Source: Nageia nagi (lineage: Eukaryota; Pinophyta). From it: a DNA stretch of 64,000 nt. The stretch is taken from the NCBI GenBank assembly GCA_050084985.1, contig JBITNC010000001.1, positions 7,936,001-8,000,000 on the forward strand, in the 5' to 3' direction. Below are positions 21,654 through 32,519 of this stretch, one piece after another. A program made the position numbers and the translations under genes. How positions within the stretch are numbered: the stretch's first letter is position 1; each line of letters opens with the position of its first letter. The notes beneath the pieces are model-generated. The model was given only the letters and a program-made list of their open reading frames with translations. It ran no database searches and was not told the origin of the DNA.

Positions 21654-23044
21654 TGTAATATCCCCACCTTTTAGATGTTTTCTCATTTTACCTTTGAAAA
21701 ATGGGAATATTAATTTAAGAGTGATTTTATCTATTTTAGTAGAATTTGGCCAAAATATTATAAATTCCACTTGGATACTTAATAAAGCTCTAATTATGGA
21801 ATAAATGGCCATTTTATTTATTTATTTATGTTTAGTTTAATTACTAAAATGCTAATAATGTTGTATTTGTAATACCAAGGCAATTATAATTGTAAATGCA
21901 ATATTAGTCTCCTTAAAAGAGGCATTGCATATTTTGGTGTTGATGATTGTAATATTAACATTTAATGTATATTTGGTCATTAGTGCTCCCCTCTTCTAGG
22001 TAGAGCATCCCCCTAGGTGATTGCATTGACTATGAGGTCATTTGGAGCTTTAAGGTTGGACGTGGAACTTCAAACTAGGTGTTGGCAATCTCAAGGCAAG
22101 TGGACAATTCCATAGCATGGACATTGGGCATGTGAGCATCCCAAGAACCCATGTTGGTCCTCCTAGGCACTTGGACCTATGGCACTTATCATGAGAAACT
22201 CTGGTATCACCCCCTCTTGGAAGTTGGCATTCCTGATCCTTATATGTGATTTTATCCATCCTAAAACTCCATGTGTTGGACGTTGCATACATGAGCACAT
22301 GGATCACATCTCTCCATCGTTGGATCATCTCAATGCAAGATTAGAAAATGATCACCCTCACCTATAAAATGACTCATAGTCATTATGAGATATGTTAATT
22401 TTATTATTAAACCCTTTTTTCTATATTGAGTGTGAGAACTCTTTCTTCGCCACTTGTAGGGCAACTTGCATTTGAGGTATCGAAGAGATAGTAGGCTACC
22501 TTTGAACTTACTCTAGCCATCTTGAGAGGAATGTTGTTGGTTTCATCATAGTTTCTACAAAGGATACTTATTTTTTCCTCACTACTTTTGGGATTGGTGA
22601 GGCCCTGGAACCATCCAACATAACCCTATTTGAGGAAGTCCTGGTACAAGATCCCTTGTTTAGCAAAAATATTGTAATTACGCTTTGCCATTATTTTATC
22701 AATATAATTATATCTTTGTTGTGTCAATTTTCTATTCGTATAATTGTGCTTGGATGTTGAGTTTTGGAGTAGTTATTGCATTGTTCGTATCCTATTTTTT
22801 CTCCCAATTTGTAATGTTGGATTACTAGAGGTATTTTGCATGTTCAAATTCATGTTTGGTATTCCTAACTAGACATTGGGTTTGTACGAGCATTTCGGAT
22901 TATTATTGCTAAATTTATCATCCCTAGCTAGTCATTGAAATATTGGTGCATTTTTTAGCTTATTTGATCAGTTTTAGAGATAAAATCCAAATGTCTCTCT
23001 CATAGGGCATGTTTAAGGAGTGATTCCTAGAACGACTCATCGCA
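21654..23044. mobile_element. Solo LTR (1391 bp) in the LINE, TSD GATCC
   Basis: The segment begins TGTAATATCCCC, ends ACTCATCGCA, and is flanked by GATCC at 21649-21653 and 23045-23049. A TATA-like CCTATAAAATGA lies near 22361, which suits an LTR promoter in plus orientation. No partner LTR or coding sequence is present. The LINE reading continues across it once one GATCC is removed. Confidence 0.85.
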
Positions 23045-23049
23045 GATCC

Positions 23050-23894
23050 TCTCCAATTCAATTTAAACCTTAGAGAGGTTTGGAATAATTTTAGGTGTAG
23101 CACTTTATTTCATCTATGGAAATTATGAAATTCGGCTATTTTAAATCCCCACCAAGTGGTTCTTGCTTTATCTATGGATGATAAATATGATATTTTCTAT
23201 GATTATTAGTTGCAAATATTTGCATAGGTAAACAAAGTATACATTGAAATTCAATAGTTAAAGAACTTTATGGAGTTATGGGGTACAACTCCCTACACTA
23301 TTAGTTGAGTTCCTCCTAGTCCCCTTTTATGGAATGGATCCTACTCTTACTTTGCTTTTCCTAGAGGCCACAGTCATAAGTCCAATCCTCCTTGAGAAAC
23401 ACATTGGTCTAAACCTCCTCCATGCCATTTTTGGTTGGATATTGCTAAAAAGGATTCTTGACATCACTCCTTTGGTTGGGATGTCATACCTTTTGGGCTT
23501 GAGTGCACCTTTATTTTTGGTTGGGTAGACACCCTAGTGATGGATGAGTTATTCCCATCTCTGGTAATGATTGGAGTGGAGCTGATAATCATTTCATTAT
23601 AGAAGGAGGATGGAATCAACCCAACTACTACATTGTTATTGTACAAAATGTTCTAGGATATTATGCAAGGAGAGGATGGAATTATGTATCTACTAAAGAT
23701 AATTTTCATCCAAATACAAACCCAAACACTAATTAATATGTTATGTTTCCTTTTAACTATGATGTGTTTCTTATCCTGATTTTGATTGTTGATCCTTTTT
23801 TGGGGTTGTGATTTGTTAAAGACTTCGGTTAGGTTGATCCACTCTTTTTTGTATTATTAGGCAATATTAATATAATATTATTTCATTCAAAAAA
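23050..23894 (+). pseudogene. LINE 3' end with short A tract
   Basis: Reading resumes as LREVWNNFRCSTLFHLWKL and MDDKYDIFYDY, the tail behind zf-RVT in plant LINEs. Further on is a noncoding 3' part that ends in AAAAAA at 23889-23894. The short A tract and the abrupt change to an LTR-like edge mark the LINE's 3' end. Confidence 0.65.
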
Positions 23895-23903
23895 TAATCA
23901 ATT

Positions 23904-24720
23904 CTCTAATACCACTTGTTACAAACCAACTAATAAAAATAACATAATAGTAAAATTTAAATGCAATAGAAGAATAATATCACCATGTAATATAGTGTTA
24001 ATAAATATTGATGTAGTATCTATTACAAATTCCATATAAGCAAGTTACAAGCATAAGTAGATAAAATAAAGGTAAAGGCAATATGAGTGAGGGAAGCATA
24101 GGCTCTCATAGGCAATAGGAACTCGTGCGGGTGCACCTCCTCATATGGCAATGTTGCCATATCCTTATAACAATGGGTTAGTGTGACCTCTTCAAGTTGA
24201 AACCTACTGAGAACTAGGGGTTTCTATTAGTGAAAGGAGAGAGGAAAAATGAAGTTCCTTACCTAGGATGCAAGAGCTGAAAGAATATCACAAGAGCATA
24301 AAAGATTACTCGCAAAGAATAAAATGATGGATAAATTAAACATAAGATGCACCTTGCTTAAATAGAAAATAAAATGTACAATATCCACATAATCAAAACA
24401 ATGTTGATCATTGAATTAAAACAACCCAATAAGATGATAACTAAGCACACCTACTAGTGAACTTAAGATAATGTTAACCTAGATACCCAACTAGCTAATA
24501 AAGAAAATAATAGTCAAATAATTAGTACCTACCTTATAGGGATCAAAATTTTGCTTCCACATCCTTAATTTAATCAAGAAATAAACTATACAAAAGGTAA
24601 TCTTTATTTGATTGGTAAATTTTAGGGTTTAAGCCTAAGCTTGGACGATATTCAAGTATGGGTAAAGAGAAGATGAACCATTAAAAGGGCATTCAAGTAG
24701 TCATTTTATTATATAATCTC
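23904..24720 (-). mobile_element. Truncated LTR with tRNA-Met primer site
   Basis: On the minus strand TTTGTAACA is followed by AG and then TGGTATTAGAG, an LTR end plus a tRNA-Met primer site with one change. The LTR edge is at 23917 and the primer site complement at 23904-23914. The LINE's A tract stops only ten bases before this site, so the LINE may have integrated into the leader of this element. I cannot place the other end of the LTR; 24720 is an approximate limit. Confidence 0.45.
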
Positions 24721-25059
24721 ATTATCTTCAAATTTGCAAATAATGTAAATGAAGAGGAAATCTTGTGTGGGGGATCTTGATTCTTTGAGAAGTAAGGATT
24801 GTACCTACAACAATATGAGCTTGGATTTTATCCGAATTCAACTCATATTCATATAGTGCAAGTTTGGGTCAACCTCTCAAACTTGCCACTAGAATTTTAG
24901 CATCATAATATTTTTGAAGGAGTGTAAAGGGCATTTGACAAACTAATCTTGGTTGATCCAATGACTACAACAAAAAAGAGGTTTCTTTTGACAAGATAAG
25001 GATTTCCTAAGGCAAGTTAAGTTATTTTATGAAGATGACAATAAAAGAATGTGTGAGAT

Positions 25060-25432
25060 TTAGTATGATAACTTGAATAAGTTATGCTCCAATTGTAAAA
25101 GATTGGTACATCCAATCAAAAATTGAAAACTCAAAAATCATCTCTAAAAATGGTTTGGAGATCCAAAAAGACTTAAACACACTTAAAAACCACAAACTAG
25201 GTTAATTTGAAGGAACTAACCAATATTGAAGGAAATCAAAGGACATACTAAGGAACTTTCTCACACCTCAACCAAAGGATGGAAACTAGTTCATAATAAA
25301 AAAAAAGTGCTTATGGAGGAACCCAATCCATTATCAAGACTAAGAAAACCATCAACAAGAGTAGAAGAGGAGGTGGTTGTCATAATGACCAACATAAGCT
25401 CTGAGAACCAAACCCCTAAAGAATATTAGTAG
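25060..25432 (+). pseudogene. LINE ORF1-like relic with CCHC knuckle
   Basis: Plus strand reads YDNLNKLCSNCKRLVHPIKN, a Cys-x2-Cys-x4-His-x4 zinc knuckle in which the fourth ligand codon (25124-25126) is the stop TGA, one base from a Cys codon. It is followed after about 100 bp by GWKLVHNKKKVLMEEPNPL, a basic tail. A preceding reading with a Leu-Asn/Pro-Lys-Leu-C context is typical of the nucleic-acid-binding ORF1 protein of plant LINEs. This lies 3' of the LINE that ends at 23894, so it belongs to another copy. Confidence 0.5.
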
Positions 25433-25439
25433 TAAGAAA

Positions 25440-27555
25440 AAGAGTATTCAAATAAAGAAGAGCTATAAGAAGCATAATAAGATCCAAACATAGACCAAAG
25501 AAAGACAAAAAAATGGAATGAATTAGGAGGAAAAAATGATGATGTTCCAAAAATACAAGGAAAAGATAAGGAAAATATCAAAATGAAGATTGGTAATAAT
25601 GATAATAAGAATATGAATACTCATAATAAGATGACTCTACCTTTAATTCCCCTTAGCAAATCAAAACAAGACTCAGAAGGAGTGCAAAGAGGCAACTAAA
25701 TTTAGAATGAAAGTTTTTAGGAAGGGGTTGAGGGAGACATAGTATTTTTGTATTTGGAAATAAACAGGCTACTACAAACATAGAGGCAGAGAATCAATCA
25801 ACTTTGGATCCCATTATGAATAAAGAGGCTAAAACAACCTCAAAAAAGGATTGCAAACAAAGTTATCACCTAGGTATTAAGCGGCCAACAAGATCATGAT
25901 GGCTGCAAACTAATAAATTTATGTACCAACCTGAAAAGGAACAAAGATAGAAACTTACTTTAATTAGCCATTTGGAGGGCTACTAAGAGACTTAAATATA
26001 TATTGGTCTTTTGAGAGTTGCCAATGGTAATCAATTGTTAGCTACCAAGCTATGTTCCATAAATAAAACTAAAGTAGTTTGTTACTATATCTATTTCAAA
26101 CAAGTTTTGGGTTCCTGTATAAAAATACCCATATGACAAGTTTCAAATAACCTATCATTTTTAAATAAGGTTGAAATGAATTGCATCCAACATATATTCA
26201 TTGCTTACTTCAACTATACACATTCTTATATACATCAAGAAAAAAATTGAAGACTTAAGCATTATTCAAAACTATACAAAAGAAAATACTTGATAAAACA
26301 TCATACATTCCATCATTTATATGGAGAGTGATGAAGGCTCCAACTCGCAAGAGGATGATGGAGAGCGAATGGTGAGAGGAGTTTGGCTGGCCAATGTGTG
26401 CAACTACCTTATTTGAAGGTTTCGATCTTAGATGTTGGAAATATGTTTGGGTTTGAAAGAAACATGATTATGGAAAACCCTAATGACTTCTCAGAGTCTT
26501 ATTTCTCTTGTGAGGAAATTAAAGTCCTTTTTGTGTTGGGACACTTTTGGTTCTAAGCAATCCTCTTGATTTATCCTTCTAAGCAATTTTAACTCCTTTG
26601 AGATTGAAGGTGTTTTTATCATTGAACCATTGATGCCTCTAGAACCAAGCTTTATCTCTCAAAATGCTTTGAGGGTCATAACAAGGTTAGGCTCTTTTGA
26701 GTTGGGTATTATTTGTGGAGTTGATCCACCCCATTTTGATTCTCGATTTTTCTTGGGTATATCATGTTCTTTAAAGTTTTTGGTTGATAGGTTAGAGAGT
26801 TGATTAGGACAAAAAGGTAGTAAATGTCAAAGTTATATTAGGTAGCTTATTTATTTATTGCAAGAGCCATGCTACAATTGTTTCTTATGTGTGTCGATGT
26901 GGTTAGAACCTAGAGGGGTTAGGGGAGCAAGAGATGCATGGAAGGTAAAGGAGCCATTAGGGGAGGGTAGACAAAAGAAGTAGAGATGGAAAACTTAATG
27001 TATGCAATTACTATTTTGGTAGTGGCGCTACAGTGCTTCTAGTGGTGCTCTACCAATTCCAATCAATGCATGCATGATGAAGATCATTGTTACTATTAGG
27101 AAGTAATTGGGTTAGGAATTGGGTATTCCATTGGTTTCCACAATTTTGTAGCCCTGGGATAGTAGACAGCATCAACAGGAGGCGTACAGACTAGGAATAC
27201 AAGGCGGTGAGGTCATCAATTGTCTTGATGCTCCTTGCCTTCCATTCTTGCCCAGAGGAATGACTTCTTACAGGTACCATGGTGTCAATTTCAACAACAC
27301 CATATCAAATACTTTTTTTTTATAAAATGGGAATATGCTTAGATTTGAAATGCTATATTCTTTAAGATGTAACACAAAGGCAAGCTCATGGACTAAAACA
27401 AAATGGAGTGTTTGATATAAAAATTGCATTCATAGTACGTACCCTGATCTAAAGTATGGATCTTGTTTCATGCATTCATAGTATAAATTGATTCCCATTC
27501 ATATCTGCATTCCAAGGATGTATAAATAATTCACAAATTGCTTCCTTTTATCCAT
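25440..27555. other. No recognisable gene
   Basis: AT-rich sequence with only short reading stretches. Around 26330-26800 the plus strand has a somewhat longer amino-acid-like reading (FEIEGVFIIEPLMPLEPSF) that I could not assign. No element ends were found. Confidence 0.4.
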
Positions 27556-28063
27556 TGTATGTACCCTGCAACCATTGCAATCTACAAAATTGAGTCGACG
27601 CTAATCAGCTTATCACATGTTTCACATGCCTCTTCAATGCTCCCATGTCTAGCGTGCATGTCTAATAAGATAATCATAGCCATCATGTCTAATAAAGACT
27701 ATTTTTAACTACTCTTTGATTGATGTCCATACATTCTTTAGAGCTCTCATGACAGTGAATGTTTATGAGAATGCTCACAATGGTTACAAATCTTGGTTTT
27801 TCATCTCACAACCTATGCAAGAACACACCCAACTCATATTTTAAGAGAAACTTTACAATGAAGTTCCAAACTTTCATTGATATCCCGCACAACCATGAAG
27901 GCCAACCTTGTTGTATAATTGAAAGGAAAAAAAAATCACCTATCAATAATGAAGGGTGCCCAAGAAATGAACCCTTCAATTGAAAATCAATTGTACCCAT
28001 CAATTTTGTTCTCTGCATGTGGTTATGCAACTTTGACTTTTCAGACATGTGGTCACACGTCAT
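27556..28063 (-). pseudogene. PPR-type pseudogene fragment
   Basis: The minus strand shows successive pentatricopeptide-like motifs in shifting frames. NESLELHCKVSLKYELG matches the end of one repeat, and RFVTIVSILINIHCHES with INQRVVKN matches the start of the next two. DMHARHGSIEEACETCDKL then matches the very typical DMYAKCGSIEDAR..FDKM block, and IAMVAGYIQ ends the following one. The spacing fits plant PLS-class PPR proteins, which bind organellar RNA. Frameshifts and an in-frame stop at the W position before IAMVAGY show it is dead. It might have been carried here by a transposon, but no boundaries were seen. Confidence 0.6.
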
Positions 28064-28450
28064 TGACTTTAGTGTCTTGAATCACTTCATACCAGTAATA
28101 AGAATTCTCCATAATGTTTATTAAAAGGAGTAAATTGGTAATCAATTTAGCCTATTGATTTTTCTTCAAATATTTTAAAAATTCATTGGTTTCAAATCCT
28201 AAATGTAAATCCCAATTAATGTTAAAAAAATCTAATTTTCAATTAAATAAGAATCATAATTCAAGACTAACTTGATGACCCTCGAAAAGTTAACATTGTG
28301 CGAATGTTTGGTTTGAAATGATCAAGGTTTTCTAAAGAATTTATGTAGCCATCCTATCCTTAACATATTTCAGTGTTGTTCTAAATAGGGATTTGGATCA
28401 AATGGTGTTTATTATGCAATCAAAAAGTTTGTAACTCTTAAATGGTAATA
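28064..28450. other. No gene seen
   Basis: AT-rich spacer between the PPR relic and a 60-bp tandem array; no supportable feature. Confidence 0.4.
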
Positions 28451-28630
28451 TTTGTTAGATTACAGATTCTTATTTGGTGGGATGATTGAGAATGTATTAT
28501 TTACCCGGAGTTGCATAGATTGCAGATTCTAATTTGGTGGGACGATTGAGAATGTGTAGTTTACCCAAAGTTGCATAGATTGTGAATCCTAATTTGGTGG
28601 GATGATTGGGAATCTATTGTTTAACAGGAG
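28451..28630. repeat. 60-bp tandem repeat, three copies
   Basis: Units 28451-28510, 28511-28570 and 28571-28630 share the core ATTTGGTGGGA(T/C)GATTG and the ending TTTA(C/A)C. Each unit is exactly 60 bp. The sequence following (28631-28990) has a TATA-like CCTATAAATATA near 28746, so the array may lie in the upstream part of an unmapped LTR. Confidence 0.85.
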
Positions 28631-29282
28631 TTGCATGTAATTAAATTTATTTTTAAGTTTGTAACTCCTCCTTTAGTGAGGCATTTAGTGTAACTAAAAA
28701 TAAATCCAAGAAAAAGCATGCAAAAAGAATTTTAAGATTAAATCCTATAAATATATTATTCTATGAGAGAGAATCATGTATTGTAAAAGGAGATTCGGGT
28801 TTTCAATCTTGTGTGTTTGAAAGGTGAATGTTCGATTGAAAACATTGAGGGCTAAGACACGGTTGTGATGTGTAGATGTTCATGCCAACATTGAAGCATT
28901 GTATTAAATAGAATTGTACAACTTTTTATTGTGGGTTGTAATTCATTCTATGGTTGAAATAATAACAAATTAATTGCTTCAAGTGGATATAAACTCTCCT
29001 AAAAAAACCACAGTATATTTTGTATCTATTATCTTGTTTGTGATTCTATGTATTTAATTCTGCAAATTAGATTGTTCCTATTTATCAAAACTAGTTGACT
29101 CCAAACAATATTTAGTTCGTAAATTTATAATATTTTTGTATGACAAACTCCTCAAGCCTCGTACATTAAAATTGATCAATATCCACAAGAATTTGGTTTC
29201 AATGCTAACTCTCAATTTAAAAAGCACATATGATAGCATTGATTCTGATTGTTTATGTTTATATCCTTCTTATGCCATTGTA
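28631..29282. other. No gene seen; possible LTR remains
   Basis: Noncoding, with a TATA-like box near 28746 and no clear element ends. It stops at the Mutator-like insertion. Confidence 0.35.
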
Positions 29283-29292
29283 ATTCTTTATA

Positions 29293-30551
29293 GGGAAAAT
29301 ATCTAAAATACCTCTATATTTTGAAGAAGTATCAAAATTACCCCTATAATTTTAAAAATATCAAATTTACCCCTATTATCTTTTTAAAAATATTAAAAAG
29401 TTAAATGTGATGGGTGTTGGAAAACTAGGGCTATGGTCTAAGGAAGGTCTTGCCCTCATCAACGACACTCATTCGCCATGACTCTCATCTTCGTCATCAT
29501 GTACTGTTATATTCGACAAGGAGGAGTTTGCCCATCCTTTGATCCACACCATGGCAAAATGGAGTTGGTGACACCTCTCAAGTAGCTTCTTTTGGACCCT
29601 TCCAGCATCTATCATATGAATATTCCAACATTGACAAATTGAAAAAGGCAAAGCAAAACTATTGTGCCTAAGGTCATGCCTGCAATGGCTAGCTCCATTA
29701 GTGTAGATAATCAAAGAGGACATAGTGATCATCCAAACCAAGAATAATTTTTCCAATGATAATCAACTCATTCAAATGATTACAACTTTTTATCACATTC
29801 CCATAAATTGTCTTATCAATAGTCCAAATATAAATGTCACACAATCCTCATGCCTTCAAAAAGGTAATCAAGAATAGTATAACAACTTATAGATTACAAA
29901 GAATTTTTACCTTTTGTTACCTCAAAGCTTTTCAAATTGGCATGACTGCCCCTACTTCGCTTTATCCCCATGAGGCATTGTAATACCCAATAGATCAAAT
30001 TCTCCTAAGGTGGATCATTTCAAACACCACCAATACATGAAGAGTCTACTTCGATTGAGAAGCTCCCCTCTATCTCATTCTTTGTCAAGATTAATTCGAT
30101 CAACATATCAACGAATGGAAGTAGCGAAGTAGGTGGTCAAATGACAAATCCCTCCATAGTACCAACTTTTAGAGGATCGCAATCAAGTTCATCTTTTATC
30201 AATTCATGGAGCTCATGAATGAGCACTACAATAATAGGATCGCAAGCAACCTCTCTCAATAATGGAATAATGGGAAACCTCTCCTAAGGTACTACATTCA
30301 ATCTAGATTACAAATTCAACATCCTCAACATAGCCATGGCTTCTTACAACTCAAAGCTCCAATACTTGGATAAACTAGTGATGATGAACGTCCACAATGC
30401 TAAGCAACACAACCAAGATCCAACTATGGACACCATCACATTTAAATTTTTTTATATTTTTAAAAAAGTGAGAGGGGTAGTTTAAATATTTGGAAAATTA
30501 TAGAGGTATTTTTTATATTTTGTTAAAATATAAAGATATTAGAGATTTTCC
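29293..30551. mobile_element. Mutator-like (Pack-MULE-like) element, TSD ATTCTTTATA
   Basis: A 1259-bp element starts GGGAAAATATCTAA and ends with a sequence whose complement is GGAAAATCTCTAATATC. The inverted ends resemble each other for about 125 bp (29293-29420 and 30428-30551), including ACCTCTATA and ACCCCT blocks and ending at AAATGTGATGG. The flanks are ATTCTTTATA at 29283-29292 and 30552-30561, the 9-10 bp duplication expected of Mutator elements. No transposase is present. The interior has gene-like sequence on the minus strand, so it appears to be a gene-carrying, non-autonomous copy. Confidence 0.85.
29421..30427 (-). pseudogene. Gene-like sequence inside the Mutator-like element
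   Basis: On the minus strand, protein-like stretches read MAMLRMLNL, PIIPLLREVACDPIIVVL, DELDCDPLKVGTMEGFV, PTSLLPFVDMLIELILTK and IEGSFSIEVDSS. Further on are CRHDLRHNSFALPFSICQCW, NIHMIDAGRVQKKLLERCHQ and VWIKGWANSSLSNITVHD. Stops interrupt the frames. The composition is richer than the flanks and unlike a transposase. I do not recognise the parent gene. The last open stretch is 95 codons (29469-29756). A captured host-gene piece is the simplest reading. Confidence 0.5.
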
Positions 30552-30561
30552 ATTCTTTATA

Positions 30562-31050
30562 TTGATACCCTTCTTGTAGCATGGTGATTCTAATTGTTTA
30601 GGTTGGTAACCATGTTATCGCTGAAAGTTAGACCATTTAAATTGGATGTCATGTGGTCTTTGAAACACTTTTGACAAGATTTAGGTTTCCCACACAACTA
30701 AGTAGAATTTCTTCATAATGAAGATCCTTATTTTTATGTCAATTACCAACACATTGTTAAAGAAGTTTCCAATGCAATATGTCAAATCCTACAACTATGC
30801 TTATAAAGGTTGAAATGAAGCTCTAAGCCAATGCTAATTTACAACCATTCTAATAATTTAAGCTCCTTACTCGGAAATATGTTTCATCTATCCTATACCT
30901 ACAAGACATACATGCTTTGCAATTACATATCTTCCTCAATTTACAAGTTACAACACAAAACACCATTGTGAATAGTAAAACTTGTTCTCCGTACGATCGC
31001 AACATTTTTGCCTCATTTTTGGCTTGCATCATCACCACCCACACACCATG
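30562..31050. other. No gene seen
   Basis: AT-rich spacer between the Mutator-like element and a 41-bp tandem repeat. Confidence 0.4.
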
Positions 31051-31142
31051 TCAACCTCAACCATACCAAAAGCATTCACCCATACATCATATCAACCTCA
31101 ACCACACCATAAACATTCACCCATACATCATGCCAACCTCAC
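31051..31142. repeat. 41-bp tandem repeat, about 2.2 copies
   Basis: Units 31051-31091 and 31092-31132 begin TCAACCTCAACCA and end CATTCACCCATACATCAT; a partial third unit follows. The His/Pro-rich reading over this stretch is a repeat artefact. Confidence 0.85.
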
Positions 31143-31467
31143 AAGGGCTTCATTTAAATATACATCTTTGCACATTCCAATACCACTCAAATATAATAGT
31201 TGTACATTCTACAAAAAATTATATCATATAAATACAATTATCTTGACAAGAATAAACAAGGAATAATAAAAACACTTAGAATATCAACTTTTGATTTTAT
31301 AAAATTATTTAAATGATTTTAATGATAACTTAAATTATATGTTTAAATATAATATTTTACATGATTATTTTGGTATTAAATAAATTTTATTTAAAAGTTG
31401 AAAATAATTATAAATGATAATAAAAAATAATATAATAAAAAAAACAGATTGAATATTAATTTTTTTT

Positions 31468-31990
31468 GTACACTCTTATGTATGTTAGCCTCCTTGCAAC
31501 TATAGTACTAGTGTTGCTTCCCTCTCTACATAAGTTATATATTATTCATGAAAAGGATACATATAATTTGATTTGTTGCAACTGTAATGGATGATCAAAA
31601 AAATTGCAAAATATAACATGACTCAAATTTAAGGAGTAAATTGCATAAGATTTACAACCATGTTAAAGATATTATGTAACTTGTGGTTAAACACACTCTC
31701 ACTATACTTATACAAACTTATTCTTGTGCATGCCTGCAACTATAGGACTAGTGGGGCTTCTCTCTCCAGATAAGGTATATATAATTTAGTGAAAAAGATT
31801 TATTTGGTCCGTTTAGTTTGCTGCAACTACAGTTAATGTTAAAAGTTGTTGCATGGTGAAATGCTATTATTACCATCTAAATGTTATCTAATGCATCATA
31901 GCTGAAATTTAAGAGGTAAATAGCATGAGGATTTACAACCACATTAAAAGATATTGTATTGGGGAATTCTTAGCTTAAGACTCTTATCTC
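31468..31990. repeat. Diverged tandem duplication of about 250 bp
   Basis: 31468-31690 and 31720-31975 share GCAACTATAG(T/G)ACTAGTG, CTTC(C/T)CTCTC, and a downstream block with ATTTAAG(G/A)(A/G)GTAAAT and GATTTACAACCA. The end of the second copy is duplicated again, at 31871-32495. This makes a locus of stepwise tandem growth. Confidence 0.65.
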
Positions 31991-32495
31991 ATTGTCTTCC
32001 ACGTACTAAAACTGCATCTTCACACGTATTAAAACTGCATCTTCACTCGACTTATGTCCATATAAAATTTGCCCTCAGTCTGCAAATTGATAATGGTTAA
32101 TCATTTATATTGCACTTCAAATACTTTACTTGTAAGAAAATACACTTCAAAAGTAATATATATAAATAACTAGTGACAGTAACGAAAAAGGACTACCATC
32201 TAAATGTTATCTAATGCATCATAGCTGAAATTTAAGAGGTAAATAGCATGAGGATTTACAACCACATTAAAAAATATTATATTGGGGAATTCTTGGCTTA
32301 AGACTCTCTCATTGTCTTCCACGTACTAAAACTGCATCTTCACACGTATTAAAACTGCATCTTCACACGACTTATGTCCATATAAAATTTGCCCAGTCTG
32401 CAAATTGATAATGGTTAATCATTTATATTGCACTTCAAATACTTTACTTGTAAGAAAATATATATATAATAACTAATGACAGTAACGAAAAAGGA
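31871..32495. repeat. 323-bp tandem duplication, nearly identical
   Basis: Copy 1 starts at 31871 and copy 2 at 32194, both at TACCATCTAAATGTTATCTA. The copies differ by few substitutions and three small indels, so this duplication is much younger than the surrounding transposons. Each copy contains the pair ACGTACTAAAACTGCATCTT. Copy 2 ends in a hairpin. Confidence 0.9.
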
Positions 32496-32519
32496 CCTTT
32501 TTCGTTACTGTCACTAGTT
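32471..32519. repeat. 24-bp inverted repeat with a one-base loop
   Basis: Left arm 32471-32494 and right arm 32496-32519 are complementary except for one pair; the arms contain GACAGTAACGAAAAAGG. The right arm is the exact complement of the corresponding sequence in copy 1 of the 323-bp duplication. This suggests a template switch during the duplication. Confidence 0.9.

Larger units (their letters stand above)
2283..23894 (+). mobile_element. Decayed plant LINE split by four nested insertions
   Basis: Five plus-strand segments (2283-2615, 3766-5875, 8299-8515, 21281-21653 and 23050-23894; about 3.9 kb in total) form one non-LTR retrotransposon when the four inserted LTR elements and their duplicated 5-bp targets are removed. 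In order they hold the end of the endonuclease, the reverse transcriptase, the linker, the C-terminal zinc-binding (zf-RVT) region and the 3' end with a short A tract. Reading continues across each junction after excision. All parts have stop codons and frameshifts, so the element is dead. The 5' boundary is uncertain, and ORF1 was not recognised. The order of domains follows plant L1-type elements. Confidence 0.85.

Noticed and set aside
28451-28630. Possible CRISPR-like array
   Set aside because: Three 60-bp contiguous tandem units with no unique spacers; this is a plain tandem repeat in a plant genome.
30917-31266. Two overlapping His/Pro/Thr-rich plus-strand ORFs
   Set aside because: They cover the 41-bp tandem repeat and lack any recognisable domain.
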